The notes under the pieces: generated by a model
What the model saw: only the letters and a program-made list of their open reading frames with translations
The model's database searches: none
Told to the model about the DNA's origin: nothing
Translations under genes and position numbers: made by a program
Shown: positions 8,834-17,882 of the stretch, in pieces
Position numbering within the stretch: the stretch's first letter is position 1
Layout: each line of letters starts with the position of its first letter
Assembly (NCBI RefSeq): GCF_900188335.1
Contig: NZ_FZOY01000003.1
Coordinates: forward strand, 372,001-436,000
Reading direction: 5' to 3'
DNA length: 64,000 nt
Origin: Tropicimonas sediminicola
GTDB taxonomy: Bacteria > Pseudomonadota > Alphaproteobacteria > Rhodobacterales > Rhodobacteraceae

Positions 8834-9421
8834 ATGCGCCATGCCCTTCACGCCCTTGCCCTTCCGATCCTGCTGACGGCCGCGGGGGCGGTCGCGGCGC
8901 AGGATCATGCAGCCGCGCCCTACGCCGGGCTGGATGCGCGGGAGATCAAGAGCCTGTCGGAGGAAGACGTCGCGCAGATCCGCGCGGGCCAGGGATGGGG
9001 GCTGGCGCTCCCGGCCGAGTTGAACGGGCTCCCCGGGCCGGCGCACCTGCTGGAACTGAAGGAACAGCTGGGGCTCGACCCGGAGCAGGTCGCGCAGGTC
9101 GAGGCGCTGTTCGAGGAGATGCAGCAGGAGGCCATCGCGGCCGGTGCCCGCTTCATCGCTGCCGAGGCAGCGCTCGATGCGGCCTTCGCCTCGGGCGGGC
9201 TGACGCCGGAGATATTGGAGCAACGGGTGTCGGCTGCGGCAGAGGCCCGCGGCGCCTTGCGCTACGTCCACCTGTCGCGGCACCTCGAAACGCCGGCAAT
9301 CCTGACCGAGGCGCAGATTGCGCGCTACAAGGAGCTTCGCGGCTACGCTGCCGACCCCTGCGATGCCGTGCCGGAGGGGCACGACCCGCAGATGTGGCGC
9401 CGTCACAACCAGTGCGACTGA
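8834..9421 (+). CDS. Periplasmic Spy/CpxP-like protein
   Basis: 195 aa. A signal peptide (residues 1-22, cleavage AVAAQ) is followed by an all-helical, Glu/Ala/Leu-rich body with the pattern LKEQLGLDPEQVAQVEALFEEMQQEA and a second LTEAQIARYKELRGYA, which resembles the LTxxQ-type helices of the Spy/CpxP/metal-sensor family. The tail DPCDAVPEGHDPQMWRRHNQCD carries two Cys and two His that could bind a metal or form a disulfide. It lies 101 bases after the di-haem peroxidase on the same strand, which hints at a shared stress or metal context. Family assignment is tentative. Confidence 0.75.
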   Translation: MRHALHALALPILLTAAGAVAAQDHAAAPYAGLDAREIKSLSEEDVAQIRAGQGWGLALPAELNGLPGPAHLLELKEQLGLDPEQVAQVEALFEEMQQEAIAAGARFIAAEAALDAAFASGGLTPEILEQRVSAAAEARGALRYVHLSRHLETPAILTEAQIARYKELRGYAADPCDAVPEGHDPQMWRRHNQCD

Positions 9422-9448
9422 CCCCCCGGACGACGCCCGCGCCGGCGT

Positions 9449-11530
9449 CTATTCCGCTGCGAGGGTGATCACCGGCTCCATCCGGGCGAGCAAGTCGTCG
9501 GCGAGGTGGCACTTGACCTGGTGGCCGTCTCCGAGATCGCGGATCGGCGGTACCTCCGTCTCGCAGAGATTGCCGGGAACTTCCGACTTCCAGCGGCACC
9601 GCGTCTGGAACGGACAGCCCGGCGGCGGATTCATCGCCGAGGGGATGTCGCCGTCCAGCACGATGTGCTTCTTGGCGACGCTGGTGTCGGCAATCGGAAC
9701 CGCCGACAGAAGCGCCTCGGTATAGGGGTGATATGGCGGCGAGAAGACCTGGTCGGTGGTGCCCATCTCGACGACATGCCCGAGGTACATCACCAGGACC
9801 CGGTCCGAGAGATAGCGCACGATCGACAGGTCGTGGGAGATGAAGAGCAGGGTCGTCTTCTCCTCCCGCTGGATTTCCATCAACAGGTCGGTCACCGCGG
9901 CCTGGACCGAGACGTCGAGCGCCGAGACCGGCTCGTCGGCCACCACGATCCGAGCACCGCCGGCAAAGGCACGGGCAATGCCCACGCGCTGCTTCTGCCC
10001 GCCCGAGAGCTGCCGGGGCATCCGCTCGGCAAAGGCGCGGGGCAGTTTCACGAGGTCCAGCAGTTCCAGCATCCGCGCGCGCCGCTCCGCCTCGCTGTTG
10101 CCGAAGCGGAAGATCTCCAGCGCCCGAATGATCTGCCGTCCGACGGTCATCGAGGGGTTGAGCGTGTCGAACGGGTTCTGGAACACCATCTGGACGGAGG
10201 AGACCGTGCCGGTGTCCCGCTTCTCGATCGGGATCTGCTCGATCGAGCTGTTGTCGAGCGTGATCGTGCCGCCGGTCGCCGTCTCGAGCCCCATAAGCAC
10301 CTTGGCGAAGGTCGACTTGCCGCAGCCGGATTCGCCGACGATCGCCAGCGTCTCGCCCTCGCGCGCTTCGAAGCTCAGTTCCTCGTTGGCCTTCACCACC
10401 TTGCGGTGGCCGCTGAAGAGCGCGTTGGCGGCGACCTCATAGTATTTCTTGAGCTTGTCTACCTTCAGCACGGTCCGCCCGATCTCAGCCGCCTCGGCAG
10501 AAACCGCCCGCGCCATCGGCGCGTTCCAGTCGATCTCCTGGAACTTCAGGCAGCGGGTGGCGTGCCGGTCGTTGCCGGGGACGGGGAACATCTGGATGTC
10601 GCCGGCGTCGCAGCGGCCCGCTTCGAAATAGTCGCAGCGCGGACCGAAATTGCAGCCCGGCGGTCGCTCGTGGGGCAGGGGGAAGTTGCCCGGAATGGCG
10701 ACCAGCGGGCGGGCGTTCTTGTCCGCCCCCGGCAGCGGAATCGAGCGGAACAGCGCCTGCGTGTAGGGGTGCTGCATCTCGTCGAACACGTCCTCGATCG
10801 AGCCGCGCTCCACCGCCTCGCCGGAATACATCACGCACAGCCTGTCGCAGGTCTCGAGGATGAGGCCGAGGTTGTGCGAGATGAACAGCATCGAGGTGCC
10901 GTATTTCTTGCCCAGCTCCTTCACCAGCTCGACCACGGCAGCCTCCACCGTCACGTCGAGCGCGGTGGTCGGCTCGTCGAGGATCAGCAGGCTGGGCTTC
11001 GACATCAGCGCCATGGCGATGACGATCCGCTGCTGCTGGCCGCCGGAGAGCTGGTGCGGATAGGAATTGAGCATCCGCTTCGGGTCGGGCAGGCGCACAT
11101 CCGTCACCACCTCGAGCGCGCGGTCCCAGGCATCCTTGGCCGAGATCCCCTCGTGGATCATCGGCACTTCCATCAGCTGCTTGCCGATCTTCATCGCCGG
11201 GTTCAGCGAGGCCATCGGCTCCTGGTAGATCATCGCGATCTCGGAGCCGCGGATGTGGCGGAGCTCCTCGGCGCTCATCTCGCCAAGGTCGCGCCCCTTG
11301 AACTTGATCGATCCGCCGACGATCCGCCCGTTCACGCCGAGATCCTGCATGACCCCGAGCGCCACGGTGGACTTGCCGCACCCGGATTCCCCCACAAGGC
11401 CCATCGCCTCGCCGGGCTGCACGGTGACGGAGAAATCCATCACCGCCGGGATCTCCCGCAGGCGGGTGAAGAAGGAGATCGAGAGCTTGTCGATCTCGAG
11501 AATCGGGCCGTCATAATCCCACTTGGTCAT
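9449..11530 (-). CDS. Fused double ATPase of a peptide/oligopeptide ABC importer (DppD-DppF type)
   Basis: 693 aa. Two ABC ATPase halves in one chain drive import by the permeases encoded upstream. Half 1: Walker A GESGCGKST 47-55, signature LSGGQQQR 161-168, Walker B LILDEP around 182-187. Half 2: Walker A 401-409, signature LSGGQKQR 510-517, Walker B about 530-536. Each half ends with the oligopeptide-type C-terminal region. After half 1, Cys295, Cys301, Cys309 and Cys329 match the spacing expected for the cluster-binding cysteines reported in DppD/DppF-type subunits; half 2 has GCPFQTRC and further Cys. Last gene of the leftward transporter operon, separated from the permease by a 217-base gap holding repeats. 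Confidence 0.93.
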   Translation of the reverse strand: MTKWDYDGPILEIDKLSISFFTRLREIPAVMDFSVTVQPGEAMGLVGESGCGKSTVALGVMQDLGVNGRIVGGSIKFKGRDLGEMSAEELRHIRGSEIAMIYQEPMASLNPAMKIGKQLMEVPMIHEGISAKDAWDRALEVVTDVRLPDPKRMLNSYPHQLSGGQQQRIVIAMALMSKPSLLILDEPTTALDVTVEAAVVELVKELGKKYGTSMLFISHNLGLILETCDRLCVMYSGEAVERGSIEDVFDEMQHPYTQALFRSIPLPGADKNARPLVAIPGNFPLPHERPPGCNFGPRCDYFEAGRCDAGDIQMFPVPGNDRHATRCLKFQEIDWNAPMARAVSAEAAEIGRTVLKVDKLKKYYEVAANALFSGHRKVVKANEELSFEAREGETLAIVGESGCGKSTFAKVLMGLETATGGTITLDNSSIEQIPIEKRDTGTVSSVQMVFQNPFDTLNPSMTVGRQIIRALEIFRFGNSEAERRARMLELLDLVKLPRAFAERMPRQLSGGQKQRVGIARAFAGGARIVVADEPVSALDVSVQAAVTDLLMEIQREEKTTLLFISHDLSIVRYLSDRVLVMYLGHVVEMGTTDQVFSPPYHPYTEALLSAVPIADTSVAKKHIVLDGDIPSAMNPPPGCPFQTRCRWKSEVPGNLCETEVPPIRDLGDGHQVKCHLADDLLARMEPVITLAAE

Positions 11531-11568
11531 CTCGCGCTCCCTTCATTCCGCAGCGCTCGCGGGGCGCA

Positions 11569-11646
11569 GGGCTCCCGCCGCTCCACCTCGCCCTTGCGGG
11601 CTCGGAAAGAGCGTTGGGCCGGGCGCGTGCTTCGCACGCGACGCAG
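11569..11646 (+). repeat. Intergenic repeat R, copy 2
   Basis: GGGCTCCCGC at 11569-11578 and TTGGGCCGGGCGCGTG from 11614 (45 bases apart), followed by the hairpin GCGTGC-TTC-GCACGC. It lies inside the transporter operon, between the second permease and the ATPase, on the strand opposite to transcription. It could attenuate ATPase expression or stabilise the upstream mRNA. Confidence 0.6.
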
Positions 11647-11654
11647 ACCCCACG

Positions 11655-11697
11655 TCTTCTGTCCAAAGATATCCCGGGGGTCCGGGGGCTGGCCTCC
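11655..11697 (-). repeat. Intergenic repeat A, copy 1
   Basis: On the minus strand this reads GGAGGCCAGCCCC, then CCCCCGGGATATCTTTGG, then ACAGAAGA. The same layout (GAGGCCAGCCCC...CCCGGG..TATTT..GGACAGAAGA) recurs at 60432-60479, and shorter relatives lie at 31171, 44421 and 44505. It directly abuts repeat R copy 2. Confidence 0.5.
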
Positions 11698-11747
11698 GGT
11701 CCGCGCTCTCCGCCGGCGCAGGGGCCGGCCTGTTCCGCACCGGCCGC

Positions 11748-12908
11748 TCAATCTTTCAGGCTCTCTTCGCGCAGCCCGTCGGCCAGCAGGTTCAGGCCGA
11801 GCACCAGGCTCATCAACGCCAGGGCCGGCGCGAGCGCGGGGTGCGGATAGATCGACAGCAGCTTGCGGCCGTCGTTGATCGTGCTGCCCCAGTCCGGGCT
11901 TTCCGGAGCTAGGCCGAGGCCGAAGAACCCGAGGGTTCCGAGCAGGATCGTGGTGTAGCCGATCCGCAGGCAGAAATCGACGATGAGCGGCCCGCGCGCG
12001 TTGGGCAGGATCTCCCAGAGCATGGTGTACCAGGGACCTTCGCCGCGGGTCTGGGCGGCGGCGACGTAATCCCGCGTCTTGATGTCGAGCGCGATTCCGC
12101 GGACGATACGGAAGACCGTTGGCGCATTCACGAAGACCACCGAGACGAAGACGATCAGGATGTTGGGCGGGACAGAGATGATGCCCAGCGGATCGGCGTT
12201 CCAGGCCACGCCGAGGTAGACCCATAGCCCGAGCACCAGTGTCACAGAGATATAGGCCGCGCGCTTGCCGGCCTGGGTGAAGAACCGGGAGTTCCAGAGC
12301 ACCACCAGGAACAGGATCGGGAACAGGAACAGGACCGCGGCCATGTAGGTGGGCAGCCCGGTCGCCACGATCTCGGGCGTCACCAGCAGGTAGAACAGCA
12401 GGATCACCGGGAAGGCGAGGATCAGGTTGGCGAGGAAGGACAGGAAGGTGTCCAGCGCGCCGCCGTAATAGGCCGCCGGCAGGCCGAGGGTGATGCCGAC
12501 CATGAAGGCGAAGAGCGTCGCGACGGGCGCGATCTGCATCACGATGGTCGAGCCCGCCACCATCCGGCTGAACACGTCGCGGGCGAGGTTGTCGCCGCCG
12601 AGCAGGTAGTACCCCAGCCCCTCGGTGCCCTCCGGCACCGGCGTGCCGGGCAGCTTGTTCTTCATGCCAGAGACCTGCACCAGCGGGTCGTGGGTGATGA
12701 TCATGTTGGAGAAAAGCGCGGTCAGCACCCAGAACAGCACGATGGCGAAGCCGATCATGCCGATCGTGGAGTCGAAGAGCTTGCCGTAGAGCCCAAGCCG
12801 GCGCTTGAAGGTGAGCGAGAGCGCGAAGATCGCGGCCATGCCGATCCAGACCGGGGTGAAGCGGATCAGGATCTCGACGAGGATGGCGCCCCAGGACAAA
12901 GGTTCCAT
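11748..12908 (-). CDS. ABC transporter permease (DppC/OppC type)
   Basis: 386 aa, inner-membrane subunit of the peptide-type importer. Multiple transmembrane segments are visible. The typical LGGDNLARDVFSRMVAGSTIV follows the first periplasmic loop, and the cytoplasmic coupling loop occurs near residues 284-310 (DYVAAAQTRGEGPWYTMLWEILPNARGPLIV, the EAA motif). The end LGLNLLADGLREESLKD is characteristic of DppC. It is longer than the usual 290-300 aa because of extra hydrophobic segments in the middle (about residues 165-235). Starts 12 bases after the partner permease. Confidence 0.93.
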   Translation of the reverse strand: MEPLSWGAILVEILIRFTPVWIGMAAIFALSLTFKRRLGLYGKLFDSTIGMIGFAIVLFWVLTALFSNMIITHDPLVQVSGMKNKLPGTPVPEGTEGLGYYLLGGDNLARDVFSRMVAGSTIVMQIAPVATLFAFMVGITLGLPAAYYGGALDTFLSFLANLILAFPVILLFYLLVTPEIVATGLPTYMAAVLFLFPILFLVVLWNSRFFTQAGKRAAYISVTLVLGLWVYLGVAWNADPLGIISVPPNILIVFVSVVFVNAPTVFRIVRGIALDIKTRDYVAAAQTRGEGPWYTMLWEILPNARGPLIVDFCLRIGYTTILLGTLGFFGLGLAPESPDWGSTINDGRKLLSIYPHPALAPALALMSLVLGLNLLADGLREESLKD

Positions 12909-12920
12909 TGCTACGTCCCC

Positions 12921-13967
12921 TCACGAAATCCGGATGCGCGGGTTCAGGAAGATATACCCCACATCCGATATGAGCTGGGTGACGAGAACCACGACCACTG
13001 CGACGACCGAGCAGCCCAGCAGCAGCTCGATGTCGTTGTTGGAGGCGGCCTGCACCAGTGTCCAGCCGAACCCCTTGTAGTTGAAGAGCGTCTCAACGAT
13101 CACCACGCCGTTCAGCAGCCAGGGGATCTGCAACATGATCACGGTGAAAGGCGCGATCAGCGCGTTTCGCAGCGCGTGTTTCAGGACGATGTTCGGGAAG
13201 CTCACGCCCTTGAGGCGCGCGGTGCGGATATATTGCGCGGTCATCACCTCTGTCATCGAGGCCCGCGTCATCCGGGCGATGTACCCCATGCCGTAGAGCG
13301 CGATGGTCACGACCGGCAGGGTGAAGTTCTCGAAGGTGATGCCGTCCATCGCGGAGGTCGCGGTCCCCTTGAACCATTTCAAGCCGACGGCGGAGGAGGC
13401 GAAGACGGCGATCAGGATGACGCCGGAGACATATTCGGGGGTCGCGGTGGAGGCGATCGAGACGGTGGAGAGCGACCGGTCGAGGCGCGAGCCTTCGCGC
13501 ATTCCGGCCAGGACCCCCATGATCAGCGCCATCGGCACCATCAGCAGCATGACCCAGAACATCAGGATGCCGGTCAGCCCCAACCGCGTGCCGATGATCG
13601 CGCTTACCTCGTCGCGCAGCACGGTCGACCAGCCCCAGTCGCCCTGCAGCACGCCGCAGCGCTCCGGCGCCACGTCGGCGGGCACGTCGCGGCTGATGCA
13701 ACGGCCGGTGACATTGCCCTCGGCATCCTCTCTGGTCCAGCCCGGCAGAAGGCCCAGCCATTGACCATAGCGCGAGAGCATCGGGTCCGTGTACCCGTTC
13801 ATCTCCAGCCAGGTGGCGACCTGCTCGTCGGTCATCCGAACGTTGCCCTGCGTCTTGGCCAGCTTCTCGAGGTTCGGCTGGAGGTTCGTCAGGACGAAGA
13901 CGATGAAGGTGAGGCAGAGCGCCGTGAGGATCATGATCACGATCCGGCGGAGAATGAATAATCCCAT
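12921..13967 (-). CDS. ABC transporter permease (DppB/OppB type)
   Basis: 348 aa. Starts MGLFILRRIVIMILTALCLTFIVFVL, the usual DppB first helix. A large periplasmic loop (about residues 35-125) contains two Cys that could pair (RCISRD and ERCGVL). The EAA-type coupling loop is YIRTARLKGVSFPNIVLKHALRNALI. I chose the ATG at 13967, preceded by AACAGGAAAACAG; an upstream in-frame extension adds 26 basic residues with no family support. It follows the binding-protein gene after a gap of about 134 bases with GC-rich hairpins. Confidence 0.94.
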   Translation of the reverse strand: MGLFILRRIVIMILTALCLTFIVFVLTNLQPNLEKLAKTQGNVRMTDEQVATWLEMNGYTDPMLSRYGQWLGLLPGWTREDAEGNVTGRCISRDVPADVAPERCGVLQGDWGWSTVLRDEVSAIIGTRLGLTGILMFWVMLLMVPMALIMGVLAGMREGSRLDRSLSTVSIASTATPEYVSGVILIAVFASSAVGLKWFKGTATSAMDGITFENFTLPVVTIALYGMGYIARMTRASMTEVMTAQYIRTARLKGVSFPNIVLKHALRNALIAPFTVIMLQIPWLLNGVVIVETLFNYKGFGWTLVQAASNNDIELLLGCSVVAVVVVLVTQLISDVGYIFLNPRIRIS

Positions 13968-14101
13968 CTGTTTTCCTGTTGGCGGACGGGCTGAATGCAC
14001 GCCTCGGGCTGTCGGTCGGTGCCGGGTGCGGTTCCTGCGCCTCACCCCGGCAGGCGCCCGGCCGCATGGCGGCCGGGACCGTTTTCAGAACACCGGATGG
14101 A

Positions 14102-15766
14102 TCAGGCGGCGAAACCGTACTTGTAGGCGTGGATCTCGTCGGAGATGTGCCGTTCGGCTCCGACCACGCCCTCGCGGGTGTGGCGGTAGACGGTGCGCCA
14201 GTAGGGCTGGATCGTTACGCCCTCGTCGCGCACGAGCTGCTGCATCTTGGCCGAGACCTCGCGGCGCTTGTCCGCATCGGCGATCGCCAGCGCCTCGTCG
14301 AGCAGCGCGTCGAACTCGGCATTGGCCCAGCCGAACTCGTTCCAGGCCTCGCCCGAGCGATAGGCCAGGGCGTAGATCTGGACGCCGAGCGGGCGGCCGT
14401 TCCAGTTGGTCGAGCTGAACGGGTACTTGGTCCAGTCGTTCCAGAAGGTCGAGCCGGGCAGGATCGTCCGCTTCACGTTGATGCCGGCGTCGCGCAGCTG
14501 GGCGGCGACGGCGTCGGTGGTGTTGCGGCGCCAGTCGTCATCGATAGACATGAGCTCGTGCTCGAAATCGAGCATTCCGGCCTCTTCGAGCAGCGCAAGG
14601 GCGCTCTCGACGTCGCGCTCCACCGGGCCGATGTCGGCATATTCGGGGTGCAGCGGCGAGACGTGGTCGTTGTTGGCCGTGGTGCCGCGGTCGGAATAGC
14701 CGAGCTCGAGGCAGACCGCGTTGTCGACGGCCATCGCCAGCGCCTTGCGGACGCGCACGTCCTCGTAGGGCTTCTTGCCGTCCACCTCGGCCAGCTGGTT
14801 GGGCCGGATGACGATGGTGTGGGTGGTGACGGCTTCGGATTTCACGAAGCCGAGGTCGGTAAGCAGGTCGATGTATTCGCCGACGGATTCGTAGTTGGCG
14901 TCGACCTCCTCGGACTCGAGCGCCGCCAGCCAGGCCGCGGGGTCGGTGCCGTAGTCGACGAACTGGAGGCTGTCGAGATAGGGGCCGCCATAGACCTCGG
15001 TTCCCCACCATTCATGCTCGGTGTTGCGCACGATGGTGCATTGCACGCCGACCTCGTGGCTCTCGATCAGGAACGGGCCGGTGCCGACATTGTCCTTGCC
15101 GAGTGCCTCGTCATAGCTGGAATGCACGATGGCGGCCGGGTAGTCGGCCATGCCGGGGATGATGGTGATGTCGGGCTTGGGCAGGTTGAGCTTGACGGTC
15201 ATGTCGTCGACAACCTCGATCACGCCCTCGCCGGCCATCTTGGTGTCCGGATCCACGAGGCTGGCCATGCGGCTGGCCATCGAGTTGGCCGGCACCTCGG
15301 CTTCGCACCAGCGCTCGATGTTGCGGGCCACGTCGGCAGCGGTGAAAGGCTCGCCGTTGTTCCACTTGGCGTTCGGGCGCACCTTGAGTGTGTAGGTCTT
15401 GGCGTCCTCGCTGATCTCCCAGCTTTCCAGCAACATGCCGCGGATCGAGCCGTCGTTGTTGTATTCGACGAGGTATTCCAGCGTGCCGCGCACGGCGTTG
15501 GCGATCTGCGAGAAGTCGGAAATCCGCGGATCCTTGATGGGCAGAACGTCCATCTGCATCTTCATGTCACCGCCCTCGGCGATGGCGGGCTGTGCGACGG
15601 CCGGCTGCCGAACACCGATCAGGCCATAGGCACCGGCGGCGGTGACGCCGAGCGCGGTTGCGCGGGCCATGAACTCGCGCCGGCTCAGTTTCCCGGCCTT
15701 GCATTCTTCCGCATACATTCGGGCTGCCGGATGCACCGGGCGGCCGTTAAGGGTGGGATGCGTCAT
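14102..15766 (-). CDS. Tat-exported solute-binding protein (SBP family 5)
   Basis: 554 aa. Periplasmic binding protein that feeds peptides or another solute to the permeases; substrate not inferable. A twin-arginine signal is seen at residues 29-30 (LSRREFMARATALGVTAAGAYGL), behind an unusually long n-region, which implies folding before export. The mature part has the family-5 pattern (RGTLEYLVEYNNDGSIRGMLLESWEISEDAKTYTLKVRPNAKWNNGEPFTAADV). The ATG at 15766 follows AGGGAGAC. First gene of the transporter operon. Confidence 0.93.
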   Translation of the reverse strand: MTHPTLNGRPVHPAARMYAEECKAGKLSRREFMARATALGVTAAGAYGLIGVRQPAVAQPAIAEGGDMKMQMDVLPIKDPRISDFSQIANAVRGTLEYLVEYNNDGSIRGMLLESWEISEDAKTYTLKVRPNAKWNNGEPFTAADVARNIERWCEAEVPANSMASRMASLVDPDTKMAGEGVIEVVDDMTVKLNLPKPDITIIPGMADYPAAIVHSSYDEALGKDNVGTGPFLIESHEVGVQCTIVRNTEHEWWGTEVYGGPYLDSLQFVDYGTDPAAWLAALESEEVDANYESVGEYIDLLTDLGFVKSEAVTTHTIVIRPNQLAEVDGKKPYEDVRVRKALAMAVDNAVCLELGYSDRGTTANNDHVSPLHPEYADIGPVERDVESALALLEEAGMLDFEHELMSIDDDWRRNTTDAVAAQLRDAGINVKRTILPGSTFWNDWTKYPFSSTNWNGRPLGVQIYALAYRSGEAWNEFGWANAEFDALLDEALAIADADKRREVSAKMQQLVRDEGVTIQPYWRTVYRHTREGVVGAERHISDEIHAYKYGFAA

Positions 15767-16043
15767 TCTTGTCTCCCTGTGACACACGAGCGTTCATTCT
15801 GTTTTTCTGAGACGGCAGGCCGTGGTTTCCCACGATCCGAGATCCTGCAGTGGACCCGGTCAAACGCCACCCCGTCTTCCTGTCGACCCCGGCATTCGGC
15901 ACGAGAACTTGCCGTGCGTCAACAATCGCTTGCGAAGGTCGAGGTCTGATTGCGACATCCCGGGGGATCAAAAACGACAAGTCTGATGGACGCAACCAAA
16001 AACCGGGCCGATTTCCCTAACGGTAGCCGAGTTTCTCGGCAGA
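15767..16043 (-). other. Regulatory gap between the AraC regulator and the transporter operon
   Basis: 277 bases. Right after the araC-type stop, the minus strand has the hairpin GCCGAG-AAA-CTCGGC (16026-16040). Further down, minus-strand TTGACG (15917-15922) could be a -35, and a short inverted repeat CGGCA/TGCCG (arms 15897-15901 and 15910-15914) overlaps the region expected for the -10. No convincing -10 is seen. These are candidates only. Confidence 0.35.
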
Positions 16044-16850
16044 TCATGGCTGTCGTCTCTCGCGGAACTCGGTGGGGGTCTGGCCGGTGCGGTTGTGGAA
16101 GGCGCGGGTGAAATAGGCGGCCGAGCCGTAGCCCAGGATCTCGGCCACGCGCTTCACCGGCAGCGCGGTGTCGAGCAGCAGGCGGCGCGCCTCGAAGGTG
16201 AGCCGGTCGGCGAGCAGTTCCGAGGCCGGGCGGCCGCAGGTCTGGTTGCAGACCCGGCTCAGGTGGGTGGGCGTGACGCCGAGGGATTCGGCATAATCGC
16301 CAACCGATTGGCCGGTGTAGAGCTGCTCCTCGATCGCCCGCGTGTAGCGCCGCACGAGATCGCGCGCGGCGGTCTCGCCGGGGCGGTCCTCGTAATCCGC
16401 GCGCTGCCGCGCGATCCAGACCGACAGCAGCCCGGCGTGACAGGCGATGGCGCGGTCGCGGAGCGGGCGGTCGGCGTCGATCTCGCGTTGCAGCGCCTCC
16501 AGCAGGCTGGTCAGTTCGTTCTGGTGGCGGGCGTCGCGCACCCGCAGGTGACAGGGCTCGGCCGGCAGGTCGAGACCGTCGCTCTGGTTGAAGAAGATCG
16601 CGGTGCCGAAAACCTTTCCGGAGACGTCGAAACCATGCATCGTCCCGCCCGGCACGAACACGGCATTGTGAGCGCCATAGCCGCGCGTCAGCCCCGCGAC
16701 GGTGATCCGGCCCTGGCCACGGGTGAACCACAACAGGAGCGGCATCCGGTAGCTGCGCATCGCCTCGGTGCGCCACCGGCCGCCCTGCGCCAGGCGCTGG
16801 ACGGGGACCAGCCGAAGCGGCCCGGTGGAAACGGCAGGCAGAATGGACAT
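16044..16850 (-). CDS. AraC-family transcriptional regulator
   Basis: 268 aa. The N-terminal part (about residues 20-110) looks like a cupin ligand-binding domain (MPLLLWFTRGQGRITVAGL..NAVFVPGGTMHGF). The C-terminal AraC double helix-turn-helix spans about residues 165-265: VGDYAESLGVTPTHLSRVCNQTCGRPASELL, then VKRVAEILGYGSAAYFTRAFHNRTGQTPTEFRER. The ATG at 16850 follows a GGGGG-rich stretch; the longer open frame upstream lacks any domain. Being just upstream of the transporter operon on the same strand, it is the likely regulator of that operon; the ligand is unknown. Confidence 0.9.
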   Translation of the reverse strand: MSILPAVSTGPLRLVPVQRLAQGGRWRTEAMRSYRMPLLLWFTRGQGRITVAGLTRGYGAHNAVFVPGGTMHGFDVSGKVFGTAIFFNQSDGLDLPAEPCHLRVRDARHQNELTSLLEALQREIDADRPLRDRAIACHAGLLSVWIARQRADYEDRPGETAARDLVRRYTRAIEEQLYTGQSVGDYAESLGVTPTHLSRVCNQTCGRPASELLADRLTFEARRLLLDTALPVKRVAEILGYGSAAYFTRAFHNRTGQTPTEFRERRQP

Positions 16851-16936
16851 CGCGAACCCCCGGTCGGGCACCGGCCCGACAGGGGCGACACTGCACCGCC
16901 GCAAATGGTTAATCAAGCGGGTGGGCGGCGTTGCCC

Positions 16937-17803
16937 TCAGCCGGCCAGCGAAACCGGCCGCCAGTCCTTCATACGGGCGCGGAACCACGTCCTCTGGCGC
17001 TTGGCATATTGGCGTGTCGCGACCTGCGCCGCCTCGCGGGCCTCGCTGAGCGAAAGTTCGCCACGCAGATGCGCGATCAGTTCCGGTGCGCCGATGGCGC
17101 GGGACGAGGGCAGGGCGGGGTCCCAGCCGGCGAGGTTGGCCCGCGCTTCTTCCAGCGCGCCCTGGGCCAGCATCTGGTCGAACCGGCGCTCGATCCGGGG
17201 CGTGAGCCACGCCTTCGGGGCGTCCACCACCAGCGCCTGGGCCTGTTCGAGCGGCAGAAGCGGCGCGGGCGTCTCGTCCTGCCAGGCGGCGAGCGGGCGG
17301 CCGGTCGCCTTCAGCACCTCCCAGGCGCGCTGAACGCGGGCGGGGTTGGCGGTGTCGATCCGGGAGGCCGTCTCGGCGTCGAGCTCGGCCAGGCGGGCGG
17401 CGTGATCCATCGCGTCGGCTTCCCGGCGGATCTCTGCCGGTACGGGCGGTATCTCGACCAGCCCCTCGGTCAGGGCGGTGAAGTAGAGCCCGGTGCCGCC
17501 GACCACGATCAGCCGCTCCGGCCCCGCCAGAAGGGCGGAGACCTCCCGCAGCCAGTGCCCCACCGAATAGGGCGCGTAGCGTCCGACATGACCATAGAGC
17601 CGGTGCGGCGCCTGCGTTTCCTCGGCCTCCGAGGGGCGGGCCGTCAGCACCCGCCAGTTGCCGAAGACCTGCAGCGCGTCGGCATTCACGATGATGCCGC
17701 CGCCGGACGCGGCAAGCTCCAGCGCCAGCGCCGACTTGCCGCTCGCGGTGGGGCCGGCGATCAGGACCGGGCGCTCGTCGTCGATCTCGGAGAGGTCAAT
17801 CAC
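16937..17803 (-). CDS. miaA: tRNA dimethylallyltransferase
   Basis: 288 aa with a GTG start preceded by GGAAG. Adds dimethylallyl to N6 of A37 in tRNAs that read codons starting with U, using DMAPP. P-loop GPTASGKSA at 17-25, then [51 protein letters not shown] and [13 protein letters not shown] are all diagnostic. Note that the usual Ser/Thr-Asp-Ser-x-Q-(V/I)-Y reads NADALQVF here. Divergent from pyrH across 79 bases. It needs DMAPP, whose pathway enzyme dxr is 4 kb away. Confidence 0.95.
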   Translation of the reverse strand: MIDLSEIDDERPVLIAGPTASGKSALALELAASGGGIIVNADALQVFGNWRVLTARPSEAEETQAPHRLYGHVGRYAPYSVGHWLREVSALLAGPERLIVVGGTGLYFTALTEGLVEIPPVPAEIRREADAMDHAARLAELDAETASRIDTANPARVQRAWEVLKATGRPLAAWQDETPAPLLPLEQAQALVVDAPKAWLTPRIERRFDQMLAQGALEEARANLAGWDPALPSSRAIGAPELIAHLRGELSLSEAREAAQVATRQYAKRQRTWFRARMKDWRPVSLAG

Positions 17804-17882
17804 CGTTACTTCCGTCTTGGCTGTTGATGCCGGCGCGGTTTTCGGACAGGAAGGCGCCGGAGCAGATCAGGGGGATCGTGAT

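Noticed and set aside
9506-15949. Long plus-strand open frames across the ABC transporter genes
   Set aside because: The minus-strand genes carry Walker, signature, EAA and Tat motifs. The plus-strand frames have no recognisable domain or start signal.
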